A DNA stretch of 64,000 nucleotides from Aegilops tauschii subsp. strangulata (Eukaryota; Streptophyta; Magnoliopsida; Poales; Poaceae), in NCBI RefSeq assembly GCF_002575655.3, contig NC_053036.3, positions 154,418,627 to 154,482,626 on the forward strand, written 5' to 3'. The notes below the pieces were generated by a model. That model was given only the letters and a program-made list of their open reading frames with translations. It had not been told where the DNA came from and made no database searches. A program made the position numbers and the translations under genes. Numbering within the stretch: position 1 is the first letter of the stretch; each line of letters starts with the position of its first letter. Positions 12,127 to 22,192 of the stretch are shown here, piece after piece.

Positions 12127-14588
12127 TCAGGGAGGTGTAGGAGCGGGGTGGCTAGTGCCGCTACCTGGAGAAGGATCGTGTGATGCGTTTCTGGAGTTAA
12201 GCTGCACCAAAGATCATTTCCAATGTCTCGTTAGCATTATGACACTCAAATGTTAAGACTAGCAAGTAATGTCCATTCAAATTAAACTCACCGTGCTCCC
12301 AGGAGCAATCACTGGCATCGGCAGAGCGGGCTGACCGGACTTCTCGCACACAGACTGCACATTTGGTTTTCACAACAGAGTCATACTAGTTAGTAATGAG
12401 ACTCAAATGTTAAGACTAGCAAGTAATCTGCAGAAGAAACTTACCACAAGGAGCTCGTACATGGCCCTTGCCTGCATGTCATTCCGTGCCCTCTCCTCCT
12501 TCATCATCTTTCTCGTCCTCTCCTCCATCTCCCGCTGCCTCTCCGCTGCCTCCGCCAGAAGTTTCTCCGTTCTATCTCTCTCAGTCTGTATAGCAGCCTG
12601 CAACACCACTCACATGACCATTTGTAATCATTGATGGAAGCGCACACAATGTAATGGAGAAAGATAACCGAGTACGTATCACTAACCTTGATGGCGAGTT
12701 GCACTGGCCGTTCACGAGGCCTTATCTCAGGAGCGGAGCTCGACTGGCGCGCCTTGATCTCCGGGAGAGTGCTAGGACAACGGATAAGTCCATCTCCAAT
12801 GGCTATGGAGCCATGGGACCTCCCGCCACCAGATATCATCACCAGCTCTGGATCAATGGGACCCTGGCTCGGGTTAAAGTCCTCCCCTTTCCTCGCCTTC
12901 CCCTCATCTCTATATCTCACGAGCTGGTTGTGGGAGGAGATGTTGGTGAAGTTGTTTGCATCATCGAGGTCAGACTGAGAGAAAGCCTTGACTTTCTTGA
13001 AAGAGGCAGTGTGGGCCATGGCATACAGGTCGTACACCTCTGGCACCTTATCCGCCTTATTGTAGCGTGCCTGAAAGAGAGAAACAATGAAAATTAGTAA
13101 TTAAAGGGCTCAAGCTAGCATGATGAATGAATTGCATGAATCATGAAGCAAACCACATACCCAGTTGCGCCCGAACTGATATAAGTTGGAGCTGCCTTGA
13201 TGGTGTGGCACACCTTCCATTTGGGCACGTTTGCCCTTTGCCTCGTTGTGGAGGGCTAGCCATTCTTTTGAGCACCACTCATCGACCGACACCTCCCAAC
13301 AATCCATCCGATCCGCACACCATCTCGGAGGCGCCTAAGTTAGCAAATAGAAACTTGAGCGCTACGGCTAAGAATTACTAAATGAAGGAACTTAAGTAGA
13401 AGGCCTTAAGAATTACCTTCATGTACTGCTCCTTACTCAGCAACTTATCGCGGCACACCGGCTTGGTCTTCTTGATACCACGCAAGGCGTAGTAGTCTCG
13501 AACAGCCTGCACCCGAGCCTCGTGCCGTAAGTTCTGGAGTAGGCGCTTGCAGACGTTGTCGATAACATGTGCCGCGTCCTCCTCGTATCCCTCCTCACAC
13601 CTGTAGAATGTCTGCAATCAAATGAGACAATATTGATTAGTACAATTAATAACTAGCTAGTTGAAGATTTTTAAATGTGTAAAGGAGAAATTACCCAGAA
13701 CTTTCTGATCACCATGTCTGCCCTCGTGTCGCACACGACACCGTCGATAATCTCATCCGGCGGGGCCGGGGCAGCCACGTAGTGCTCCCAGCTCAATCCA
13801 AGCTCTGGAAGCCTACCCTCACCAGGCAACGTGACAAACCCCGGGAAGTTTTGCCGGCAAAGAACTCCAAGGACGGAGTTGGGCCAGCGGACACTATGAT
13901 GGTGGTCCCAACCCCTGCAGCATGACAAGGCCAACGCATTAGTTATTTGAAGAAACGTGAATGCAGAAGGTACAAAAATATTAAATGCACTTACGTACCT
14001 CTCCCCATCAGGGAAAATCAACCACCTCTGCTCGCGGGTCGCTGGCACGGACGGGAGCCGTGTAGCACCACGCTGGTAGACGGTGCCACCCTCCTCCTCA
14101 AGATCAGTCGGCTCCCCGCCATCATCAGCATGGCCACTCGGCTCCTCGGGCTGATCCGGCCAGGTACCCCATCCGGACGTGTGCTCCTCCGGGGTCTCGT
14201 GGGCCGAACTCTCGTGGGCCGAAGGCCAGTCGACCCGAGGCTCATGGGCCCAAGACCCGTGGACCGGAGGCTCGTGGACCGGAGTCCGTGTAGCCTCCTC
14301 CTCGGACGAGTCCACCCTAGCAGTCACGTGCTCGGGTGAAACAGCTGGGGGTGGTGCCGAGGAAGGCGCCGTAGCAGTCACCCTACCTCCTCTCCCGCGA
14401 CCACGTGCCCCACCTCCTCTCTTCCTACCTCGTCCCCTGCTGGGCACCGCGGTCGACGAAGAAGGGCCCGGCGGTGTGGCCATACTGTCCAGCAACGCTC
14501 GGCGGAGAGGTGCGTCTGGAATCGAAGACCTCAGACCACGCGCCGATGAAGAAGGGGCCTTGGCGCGCTCCCGACCAGCGCCCACCAT
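12127..14588 (-). CDS. TnpA-like protein of CACTA element (Ptta/En-Spm type), eight exons
   Basis: I read eight exons on the minus strand, all with GT-AG introns: 14588-13999, 13914-13695, 13611-13417, 13334-13161, 13070-12687, 12597-12445, 12354-12292 and 12201-12127. They join in phase to about 617 codons ending in TGA with no internal stop. The N-terminal third is Pro/Ser/Ala-rich with an Arg-Gly tract (RGRGRKRGGGARGRGRGGR), probably nucleic-acid binding. The middle (VCDTRADMVIRKFW, DYYALRGIKKTKPV, WCSKEWLAL) has the look of the plant Ptta/En-Spm transposase family (Transposase_24). Exon 6 is a charged coiled coil. In CACTA elements this product binds subterminal repeats and works with TnpD. 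It starts about 140 bases beyond the TnpD stop. Exon ends are predictions and the first ATG is assumed. Confidence 0.75.
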
Positions 14589-14725
14589 CTTTCAACACCT
14601 GCCATGACAAACAGTAAACGAAATTAGTACAACATAAAAAAAAGACCGACATGAATAATAATATGTGTATCACTTAAGTGTATCATCATCAAGTACAACA
14701 TTAAAAAATTTAATACCTGACACTA

Positions 14726-17700
14726 CTAATAATCTCGATCAGTATCATCAATAAATGCATAATCATCATCATCACTATAATCAATGACGGGCTCATAGGG
14801 TTCAGTGGCATCAACATGTGGAAGGCCACCTTGACATACTCGGTCAAGCAATGACAGGTCATCCGCAGCAGTAACCTCTTCTTGTTCCGGCTCTTCTTGT
14901 TCCTCCTCTGGGGTGATGTCGGATTCACTGTCGCTGTCTACTTCAATGTTTTGGGGTGAAGTATAGCGGTTCTTGAAACGCTTTTTGGAAAGACGTGTCT
15001 CTTGGAAGAATTCTCCTTCATATGTGTCTGGGTTAATGTGAGGTTCATAATCCTCTTCCTTTGGGGGAGATAGTCTAGCACGTGGCGGCACTTCATAAAC
15101 GACATCCCAACCTTTCAGATTTGGATTAGTTTGGCAGGCCCACGGTAGATAGAATACTTGGGTCGCCTGTTGAGTCGTAATATAGACATCAGGAACATCT
15201 AAATGGGTGCTTTGGTTGATTTCAACTAGCCCTATATGTTTATGAGTCCTTCTAGTCTCCTTCGGCTGAAACCAATAACATTTGAAGACTACGACATTTG
15301 GTGGGTTTTCACCATAGAATAGAAGTTCATAAATTGCTTCAACTCTCCCATAATACTCGGTACCTCCTTCGCCGATAGCAGATACACAACAATTTGTAGA
15401 CTTTCGGTCGGCCATAGATAGCTCTTTGCCATAGGTACGAAAGCGATACCCGTTGATGTCGTATTTGTCAAATGAACGGACCTTATAGTCAAAACCATTA
15501 GCGACTTGTCTCAATTCGGCGTCCATAGACTCTGAATTAGCCTACAAGTTTAATATGAAAGGATTGTTGCATTACGCACAAATTAGCGAATGAAACCGGG
15601 ATAGCCGCCTACAAATTAGCCTACAAGTCTAATAGAAATTACCGTTTGTTTGAACCAGGAGATGAAACCGGGATAGCCGCCTCCTTGCTTTGCGAGAAGC
15701 TCATACTCTTCGACAGAATCCTTTTGGATCACCACTCCATACGAGAATAAGGCGACGTATCAACTGTATGAAATATCCAGGAATAAGAGCAGTTCAAAGG
15801 AAATAGAAGTTGCGAAACTATGTACCGAGAACTTACTCGATGTACGGCCGCACTTCTATCAGGTTGTTGAAGATATACAACGAAATGGTCCGCCATTGTT
15901 CGTTATCCAAAGATACTGGATTTGAAACACTGGCTGGTGCGAGATTCCCTTTGAATAGGCTGTGGTTGGATCCACCCTTTTAAGGGTCGTCAGCATTGTA
16001 CCGAGGCTTCGGATTATGCAAATGACGATTTTTGGCTTCGTAGTGTGCTGTCACGAAGTTTGCCGCCTCCTCAGTGATGAATGCCTCAGCCATCGATGCT
16101 TCGATTCTACGTTTATTTTTACATTTTTGTCGAAGCGTCTTCTGCATCCTCTCAATTGGGTAGCACCAACGATTTTGCACGGGCCCCCCCAATCTTGCCT
16201 CGGTGGGGAGATGCAAAATCAAATGTTGCATTGGATTAAAGAAGCCCGGTGGAAAGATCTTCTCTAACTTGCAGATCAACTCCGGCGCCAACTCTTCCAT
16301 TTCTTCTAGCACGCCAGGCGATAGTTCTTTCGCACAAAGAACACGGAAGAAATAGCTGAGTTCTGCCAGTACTAGCCATTCATCCTCAGGGATGAAGCCA
16401 CGCAACATCACCGGCATTACCCGCTCAATCCATATGTGCCAATCATGACTCTTGAGACCAAATATCTTTAATTTATCAAGACTGGCTCTCCTCTGTAGAT
16501 TCGCTGCATACCCATCGGGGACCATCAACTGCATTTTCACCCACAAGATAATTTCCCTCATAGCTGGCCTTCCAAGATTGAACCATGCCTTTGGCTTCGT
16601 CCAGTTCTACTTTCCTTTCGGTTCTTTCATGTTTTGTAACGGCCTATCACATAGCGCCTCCAGATCGACTCTAGCCTTAGTATTATCCTTTGACTTCCCA
16701 TCTATGCCGAACAATGTACCAAAAAGTGCCTCGGCGATATTCTTCTCAGTGTGCATCACGTCGATCTTGTGTGGGCAAAGGAGGTCTTTGAAGTAAGGCA
16801 GATCCCATAAGCATGTTTTGTGAGTCCAGGCGTGCTTAGAATTATACCCCTTGAAGTACCCTGGACGCTCTGGATCTGGCTCGAGAGCGTTTAACTGATC
16901 CAGGGTCTGTTGGCCTGTCAATGCAGGTGGTGCAGAGTTTTTGACAACTCTACCTCTGATGAAGTTCTTCTTGTCTTTCCTGAACTTATGGCGAGGATTC
17001 AGGAACTGTCTATGCATGTCGAAGCAAGAAAACTTGCGACCGGCCTGAAGCCAACGAAACTCAAGAGCTCCCTTGCATGTGGGGCATGGGAACCTTCCAT
17101 GCACACACCAGCCAACGAATAGCGCATACCCCGGCAAGTCATACGTCGAGTACATGTACCAGACACGCATTATGAAGTTCCGTTTGCTATAGGCGTCGTA
17201 TGTCTTGAACCCATTATCCCAGGCTTCTTGCAATTCGTCCTTAAGCGGTTGCATGTACACATTCATATTTTTCCCCGGATAGTTGGGCCCTGGAATTATC
17301 AACGTTAGGAAAATGTTCTTTCTTTGCATAATCTGTCCGGGGGGGAGATTGAGTGGAAAGACAAATACGGGCCAACAACTGTATTGGGCTGCCGTCATAC
17401 CAAACACACTGAACCCATCCATGCTGATGCCGACTCGAGGATGTCTCGGATCTGCCGCTTTGTCACCATGTAATTCATCAAACTTTTTCCACGCAACACC
17501 ATCCGATGTGTGTACAATCATCAGATTCCCATCTGCATCTAGTTCGGTTCTTTTGCCCGTTTTGTGCCATGTCATCTGTCTGGCCGTCTCCTCGACCATG
17601 AAAAGACGTTGAAGTCTTGGTACGATTGGCATATACCGAAGAACACTAACGGGGATTTTGGTCTGTGTCTTCTCACCCATACCGTTGTCTACCACAACAT

Positions 17701-18388
17701 ACCTGGAAGACTTGCAAATGGGACAATAGTTCAAGTCCGCATAGTCAAGCCTAAACAAGACACATCCTTTCTCACAGGCATGTATCTTATCATAGGGCAT
17801 CTTCAGTGCACGGAGGATTTTGTCCGACTGGTACAGGTTTGCAGGCATTACATGGCCTTTGGGTAGAAAGCGTCCAAATACTGTCATCATTGCATCGTAG
17901 CATTCTCTGCCCAAGTTGAACTGAGCCTTCAGAGCCATTACTTGTGAGATGGCATCCAACTGACAAAGCTCAGTGTGCTCATGGAGCGGACGTTTTGAAG
18001 ACTCCAACATTTCATTGAAGGCCTTTGCAGATTCCTCCATCTCCTCGTCCGAATCCCGAGCATCATCAAAGTCTTGCACCATGTTTTCCATCCCGGTACC
18101 ATGCTCGTCGGTGCGACGATGATCCACCTCAGCTCGGTCACGTTGGGCAGACTCACCATGAAATGTCCACACCGTATAATCGGGCGTAAAACCACTCTTC
18201 TGCAGGTGTTTGCCCATTTCAGCCTCTGTCCTCTTTTCCCAATTGCCGCACCGTAAACAGGGGCACCAGGTTTTCCTCTGGCCATTTGCAAATGCGGCTC
18301 GCACAAACCCCTTGGTTTTTGTGAACCATTCAGTGCTCCATTTGTTCTGACCAGTGTGACCGGTGTACATCCACGCACGATCACTCAT
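14726..18388 (-). pseudogene. TnpD (TNP2-type) transposase of the CACTA element, broken
   Basis: Begins MSDRAWMYTG at 18388, the usual start of plant TNP2/Transposase_21 proteins. Exon 1 (18388-15837) includes zinc-ribbon-like cysteine pairs (CPCLRCGNW, CPICKSSRY) and the catalytic core (around FPLNLPPGQIMQRKNIFLTL). It then continues into a DUF4218-like part (MREIILWVKMQLMVPDGYAA to about 15980). Exon 2 (15763-15643) and exon 3 (15541-14726) give a DUF4216-like part with an acidic tail. Stops in frame at 16605-16607 (TAG) and just past 15980 (TAA), and probably a third at the exon 1/2 join, make it non-functional. The frame is otherwise preserved over 3.6 kb, so inactivation is relatively recent. 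Confidence 0.88.
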
Positions 18389-18539
18389 CTTGACTTTCAG
18401 AGCTACTAGACACACAACTAATATATATATATATATATAATTCACCATGTATATATTCATGAGTTCATCTACTTTGTCAATTTTATTACGTCCATGCAAC
18501 CTACACTCTAATAGGTAATGATAGGTCCTAATCCCACCC

Positions 18540-18751
18540 GAGTATGTTTAGATTGGGTTCATTTTCCCATGCTATGCTCCGGATCCTACGCAAAATTTCA
18601 GCAGCACCTCCCCGCTGTTCTCCTGATACACGTCTCTGCAATAAACAGAGAGGATGTGTACCCGGAGAACAACAGGGGAGGCACTGAAGAAATTTATGCG
18701 TCGGATCCGGAGCAAAGCATATGGGAAAACGAACCCAATCTAAACATACTC
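18540..18751. repeat. 212-bp inverted repeat (long hairpin) upstream of TnpD
   Basis: Two arms of about 100 bases, the outer ends AGTATGTTTAGATTGGGTTC and GAACCCAATCTAAACATACT being perfect complements, fold onto a centre near 18645 (AATAAACAGAGA). Pairing continues inward through CGGATCC and GGAGAAC with a few mismatches. It starts about 150 bases upstream of the TnpD start codon. If transcribed it would form a near-perfect long hairpin. It may be a small inserted palindromic element or a regulatory hairpin of the transposon. Confidence 0.85.
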
Positions 18752-18778
18752 AGGCTGTCCATGGATAGCGTTGGACAA

Positions 18779-18843
18779 TTCGAAAGAATCAAGGTTATAA
18801 ATATGCAAATTTATGCATATTTATAACTATGACGCTTTCGAAC
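18779..18843. repeat. short palindrome upstream of TnpD
   Basis: GTTATAAATATGCA (18794-18807) and its exact complement (18814-18827) flank a 6-base loop. An outer TTCGAAAG / CTTTCGAA pair extends the stem. Being AT-rich with TATAAATA, it could overlap promoter function for the minus-strand genes, but I cannot tell. Confidence 0.7.
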
Positions 18844-19179
18844 GGGGGACACATATTGGTTACGCATACTGATGATTCAAGACACATATATAGCTAGCTA
18901 TCAAGTTTCATCGGAATAGATCAAATAATTAATGGGGGAGGAGGACATGTCATTTGTGCTCACCCACGAACGAAGGGGCAGAGCTCGTCAAACGCACGGT
19001 GAGGTCGTCGAACACCAAACCTCGCAGCGATGAAACAACTGCACATTTAAAACTACCCGATCAACACAATTATATATGATGTTTTTCATAACAAAATCGA
19101 AAGATATATGACCTAACTAATAATTCACAAATATATGACTCCGTCGGCTTCTGGAAGGCCAAAGAACACCTTTTCGGGA

Positions 19180-19765
19180 GGTGTCGGGGGTCGGGGTGTC
19201 ATGTCGGTCTCGGGGTGCCGTGTCGGGGTCGGGGTCGGGGTGTCGGGTCGGGGTCGGGGTGCCGTGTCGGTGTCATGGTCGGGGTGTCGGGTCAGGCTCG
19301 GGGTCGAGGTGTCGGGGTCGGGGTCGGGGTCTCGGGGTCGGGCTGTCGGGTCGGGGTCGGGGTGCCGTGTCGGTGTCGGGGTCGGGGTGTCGGGTCAGGC
19401 TCGGGGTCGGGGTCCCGGGGTCGGGGTGTCGGGTCGGGGTGCCGGGTCGGGGTGTCGGGTCGGGGTGCCGTCTCGGGCTCGGGGTGTCGGGTCGGGGTGC
19501 CGGGTCGGGGTCGGGGTGCCGTGTCGGTGTCGTGGTCGGGGTGTCGGGTCAGGCTCGGGGTCGGGGTGTTGGGGTCGGGGTCGGGGTCGGGGTGCCGGGT
19601 CGGGGTCGGGGTGCCGTATCGGTGTCGTGGTCGGGGTGTCAGGTCAGGCTCGGGGTCGGGGTGTCGGGGTCGGGGTTGGGGTCGGGGTGTCGGGGTCGGG
19701 GTCTAGGGGTCGGGGTGTCATGTCGGGGTGCCGGGTCGGGGTCGGGGTGCCGTGTCGGGTCGGGG
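19180..19765. repeat. GGGGTC/GGGGTG simple-repeat tract (G-quadruplex prone)
   Basis: Nearly 600 bases composed of TCGGGG, TGTCGGG and GTGCCGGG words with plus-strand G-runs of 3-5 every few bases. Three long open frames exist on the plus strand, as expected for a repeat lacking A-rich stops. Their Gly/Val/Arg/Ser proteins are artefacts. It forms part of the 5' region of the CACTA element. Confidence 0.9.
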
Positions 19766-20000
19766 TTTTTTCCTCTTTTTTCCTTTTCTTCTTCTTCCTA
19801 TTCTTCCTTTTCTTCCTCTTCTTCTTTTTTCTTCTCCTCCTCCTCTTCTTCTTCTTCCTTTCCTTTTTCCTCTTCTTCTTCTCCTCCTCTCCTCTCTTTT
19901 CTTCTTCTTCTTCCTCTTCTTCTTTTTTCTTCTCCTCCTCCTCTTCTTCTTCTTCCTTTCCTTTTTCCTCTTCTTCTTCTCCTCCTCTCCTCTTTTTTCT

Positions 20001-20034
<34 letters not shown>

Positions 20035-20208
20035 TTTTCTTCTCCTCCTCCTCTTCTTCTTCTTCCTTTCCTTTTTCCTCTTCTTCTTCTCCTCCTCTCC
20101 TCTTTTTTCCTCTTCTTCTTCTTCCTCTTCTTCTTTTTTCTTCTCCTCCTCCTCTTCTTCTTCTTCCTTTCCTTTTTCCTCTTCTTCTGCTCCTCCTCTC
20201 CTCTTTTT

Positions 20209-20242
<34 letters not shown>

Positions 20243-20435
20243 TTTTCTTCTCCTCCTCCTCTTCTTCTTCTTCCTTTCCTTTTTCCTCTTCTTCTTCTCC
20301 TCCTCTCCTCTTTTTTCTTCTTCTTATTCCTCTTCTTCTTTTTTCTTCTCCTCCTCCTCTTCTTCTTCTTCCTTTCCTTTTTCCTCTTCTTCTTCTCCTC
20401 CTCTCCTCTTTGTCTCTTCTTCTTCTTCTTTCCTC
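19766..20435. repeat. polypyrimidine tract with ~100-110-bp higher-order repeat
   Basis: About 670 bases that are almost purely C and T on the plus strand, with only a handful of purines (for example near 19800, 20189 and 20412). A block containing TTCTTTTTTCTTCTCCTCCT recurs six times (about 19817, 19918, 20029, 20128, 20237 and 20334). Ser/Leu/Phe-only reading frames over it are artefacts. The mirror-like layout favours triplex (H-DNA) structure. Confidence 0.9.
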
Positions 20436-20770
20436 AAACTAAACTAAACCTAAAACTAAAACTAAACTAAAACTAAACCTAAAACTACAACTAAAACTAA
20501 ATCTAAACTAAAACTAAAACTAAAAAGGAAAAAAAACAGAAAAAAGGGGGGCTCCCCTGGGGGTGGAGGAGGCCGGTGGAGGAGGGGGGCGGGGCGGTGG
20601 AGGAGGCGGCCTGGGGCGGCGGGGGGCCGGGCCCGGGGCGGTGGGGCGCGGGGCGGCGGGGTCCGGGGCGGCGGGGAGCCTGGGTGGCGGGGGCGACGGG
20701 GCGGCGGCGGCGCGCGGCGGGCGGCGGCGGCGGCGGTGGGGTGGGAGGAGAGAAACGGCGAGGGAGAGAA
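20436..20770. repeat. (AAACTAAA)n tract followed by GGC-rich tract
   Basis: 20436-20527 is a degenerate run of AAACTAAA and AAACCTAAA words. 20545-20770 is almost pure G with C (GGCGGCGG, GGGGCGG). Together with the two preceding tracts they fill the CACTA 5' region with four different simple sequences in a row. The AAACCTAAA words look telomere-like but are too irregular to be an interstitial telomere array. Confidence 0.8.
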
Positions 20771-20814
20771 GAAGTGAGTAACGGGCGGGGGGTACGGGCC
20801 GTTAGGTAGTGCCC

Positions 20815-21095
20815 TCTTTGCCGTCCGCCTCTCTTTGCCGTCCGCCCTTTTGCCTCTTTGTCGTCTGCTGGTAGACGGCAAAGAGGTGGGCCGTTAAGTT
20901 TCTTCCAAACGGGCGGGGGGTGGGGGCCACCTCACTCTTTGCCGTCTGCTGGCAGACGGCAAAGAGCTCGCAGATGGCAAAGAGCTTCTTTGCCGTCCGC
21001 CTTTTCTTTGTCGTCTGCTTTTGGGTAGCTGATGGCAAAGAGCTTCTTTGCCGTCAGCTAGCAGACGACAAAGAACTGGCAGATGGCAAATTAGC
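20815..21095. repeat. right subterminal repeat array of the CACTA element
   Basis: Copies of TTTGCCGTC(C/T)GC and its inverse (GACGGCAAAGAG, GATGGCAAAGAG) run up to the right terminus at 21109. The motif is the same as in the left array, which ties both ends to one element. Confidence 0.9.
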
Positions 21096-21112
21096 TGATT
21101 CCAGTAGTGTAT

Positions 21113-21194
21113 GCACTTTTCTATCAATTGCTCGACAGTCATTTGTTCACCCACCGTAGAATTTGCTATCTTGAGAGAAGCCACTAGTGAAACC
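21113..21194 (+). mobile_element. 5' LTR of Sabrina-type element C, segment 2
   Basis: GCACTTTTCTATCAATTGCTC to GCCACTAGTGAAACC continues the LTR interrupted at 10441. It stops at 21194 with AAACC, the target duplication of Tat element B (second copy at 58941-58945). Confidence 0.92.
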
Positions 21195-21214
21195 TATCAG
21201 CGTTCTAGGAACAG

Positions 21215-22117
21215 TGTCGGTGTTCTGCGAACGGGGGTCCCCAGACATGCCTGCCTGCGGCCCACAGCGTGGCTATGCTAGCGGGCATGTACGGCCGATG
21301 TTCATCAACAAGGCATTCAAGACCCTCACGAGGGGCCAAGCCTCGCGAGGCGGACGACGCAAGACCTCCTCAGGAGCGGCCTTACCAGGCTGCCTCGCGA
21401 GGAGCGGGGATATCAAGGCGGGGCAAACCTCGCGAGGCTCTCGTGACGTGAGCCATGACGATCGACACCAGGGGGGCACCAGGCGGGCGGCAGCGCACGC
21501 AGCGTCCTTGTTTCCTCTTTTGTGCTAAGGAGGCCAGCGCAGGTGCGGAGTACCGAGGGATCAGGCAAAGGTTTCCATATCGGTGCAACGAGACCAAGAC
21601 CAGCAGGCCAGCAGGACGGAGGTCACCGTGGAGCCCAAGGCAGCGTCATCACCGGAGCCTTTGGAAGGCGAAGACCGCTTTTGTCAGGATAGCTTGTACT
21701 GGCTGTCCCCTTTCAAATTGCCCGCCGTTGTTGGCTCCCTTCCCGCTCAATATTTGGGGAGAGGGCCAGGGCCTATATAAGTAGAACTAGCCACCACAGT
21801 AGGGGAAAACTGATTCAGAGTCATCTCACCCACACAAGTTCAACAAGCATAAGAACACCTCAACTTCAGGAGGATGTTCTTCCCCTTGTACTGTCCATTA
21901 GCCCAAGAGGCAATCCACCACCACACACTGGAGTAGGGTATTACACCACAACGCTGGCCTGAACCAGTATAAATCTCGTGCCTTTCTGTGTTGCGAGTTC
22001 GTCGAGTTCGTTCGCGAGATCTTAGCAAGCTAGAGAGTAGATCGGTAGGAGAGGAAGAACTTCGCGCGCACCCTAGAGTTCGAACCTTAAGGGTTTGCCG
22101 GAACCCCAGATCCTAAA
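21215..22117 (+). mobile_element. 5' LTR of Tat element A
   Basis: Starts TGTCGGTGTTCTGCGAACGG and ends ...CCCCAGATCCTAAA, where the 3' LTR has ...ATCCGACA, so the terminal CA has mutated. It contains a TATA box (TATATAA, 21774-21780), about 565 bases in. The central part repeats the word CCTCGCGAGG. Confidence 0.92.
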
Positions 22118-22119
22118 TT

Positions 22120-22138
22120 TGGCGCGCCAGGTAGGGGT
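22120..22138 (+). other. primer binding site, tRNA-Arg type (A)
   Basis: TGGCGCGCCAGGTAGGGGT, two bases after the LTR, is complementary to the 3' end expected for tRNA-Arg (CCU type). Confidence 0.85.
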
Positions 22139-22192
22139 GTGCCATAGCTCCTCTCCACCAGCCTACGCTCCGCGCCACCGCACTTCGCCCCC

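Larger units (their letters stand above)
10442..21109 (-). mobile_element. 10.7-kb CACTA transposon with TnpA and TnpD genes
   Basis: Left end CACTACAGGAAACAACTATT and right end (inverse) CACTACTGGAATCAGCTAAT form terminal inverted repeats that agree at 21 of the first 25 bases. The element is flanked by a perfect 3-bp duplication TAT (10439-10441 and 21110-21112). Removing element and duplication restores the uninterrupted Sabrina LTR sequence seen at 35920 and 44215. Both genes read on the minus strand, so the 5' end of the element is at 21109. Subterminal arrays of TTTGCCGTC occupy both ends. The TnpD gene is broken, so the copy could only move with help in trans. Confidence 0.95.

Noticed and set aside
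19135..20470. Long plus-strand frames (over 400 codons) in three phases
   Set aside because: They lie over G-rich and polypyrimidine repeats; all three frames stay open because the repeats lack stop words. The proteins are only Gly/Val/Arg and Ser/Leu/Phe.
20436..20527. Possible interstitial telomere repeat
   Set aside because: Words are AAACTAAA with only occasional AAACCTAAA; there is no run of the plant unit CCCTAAA.
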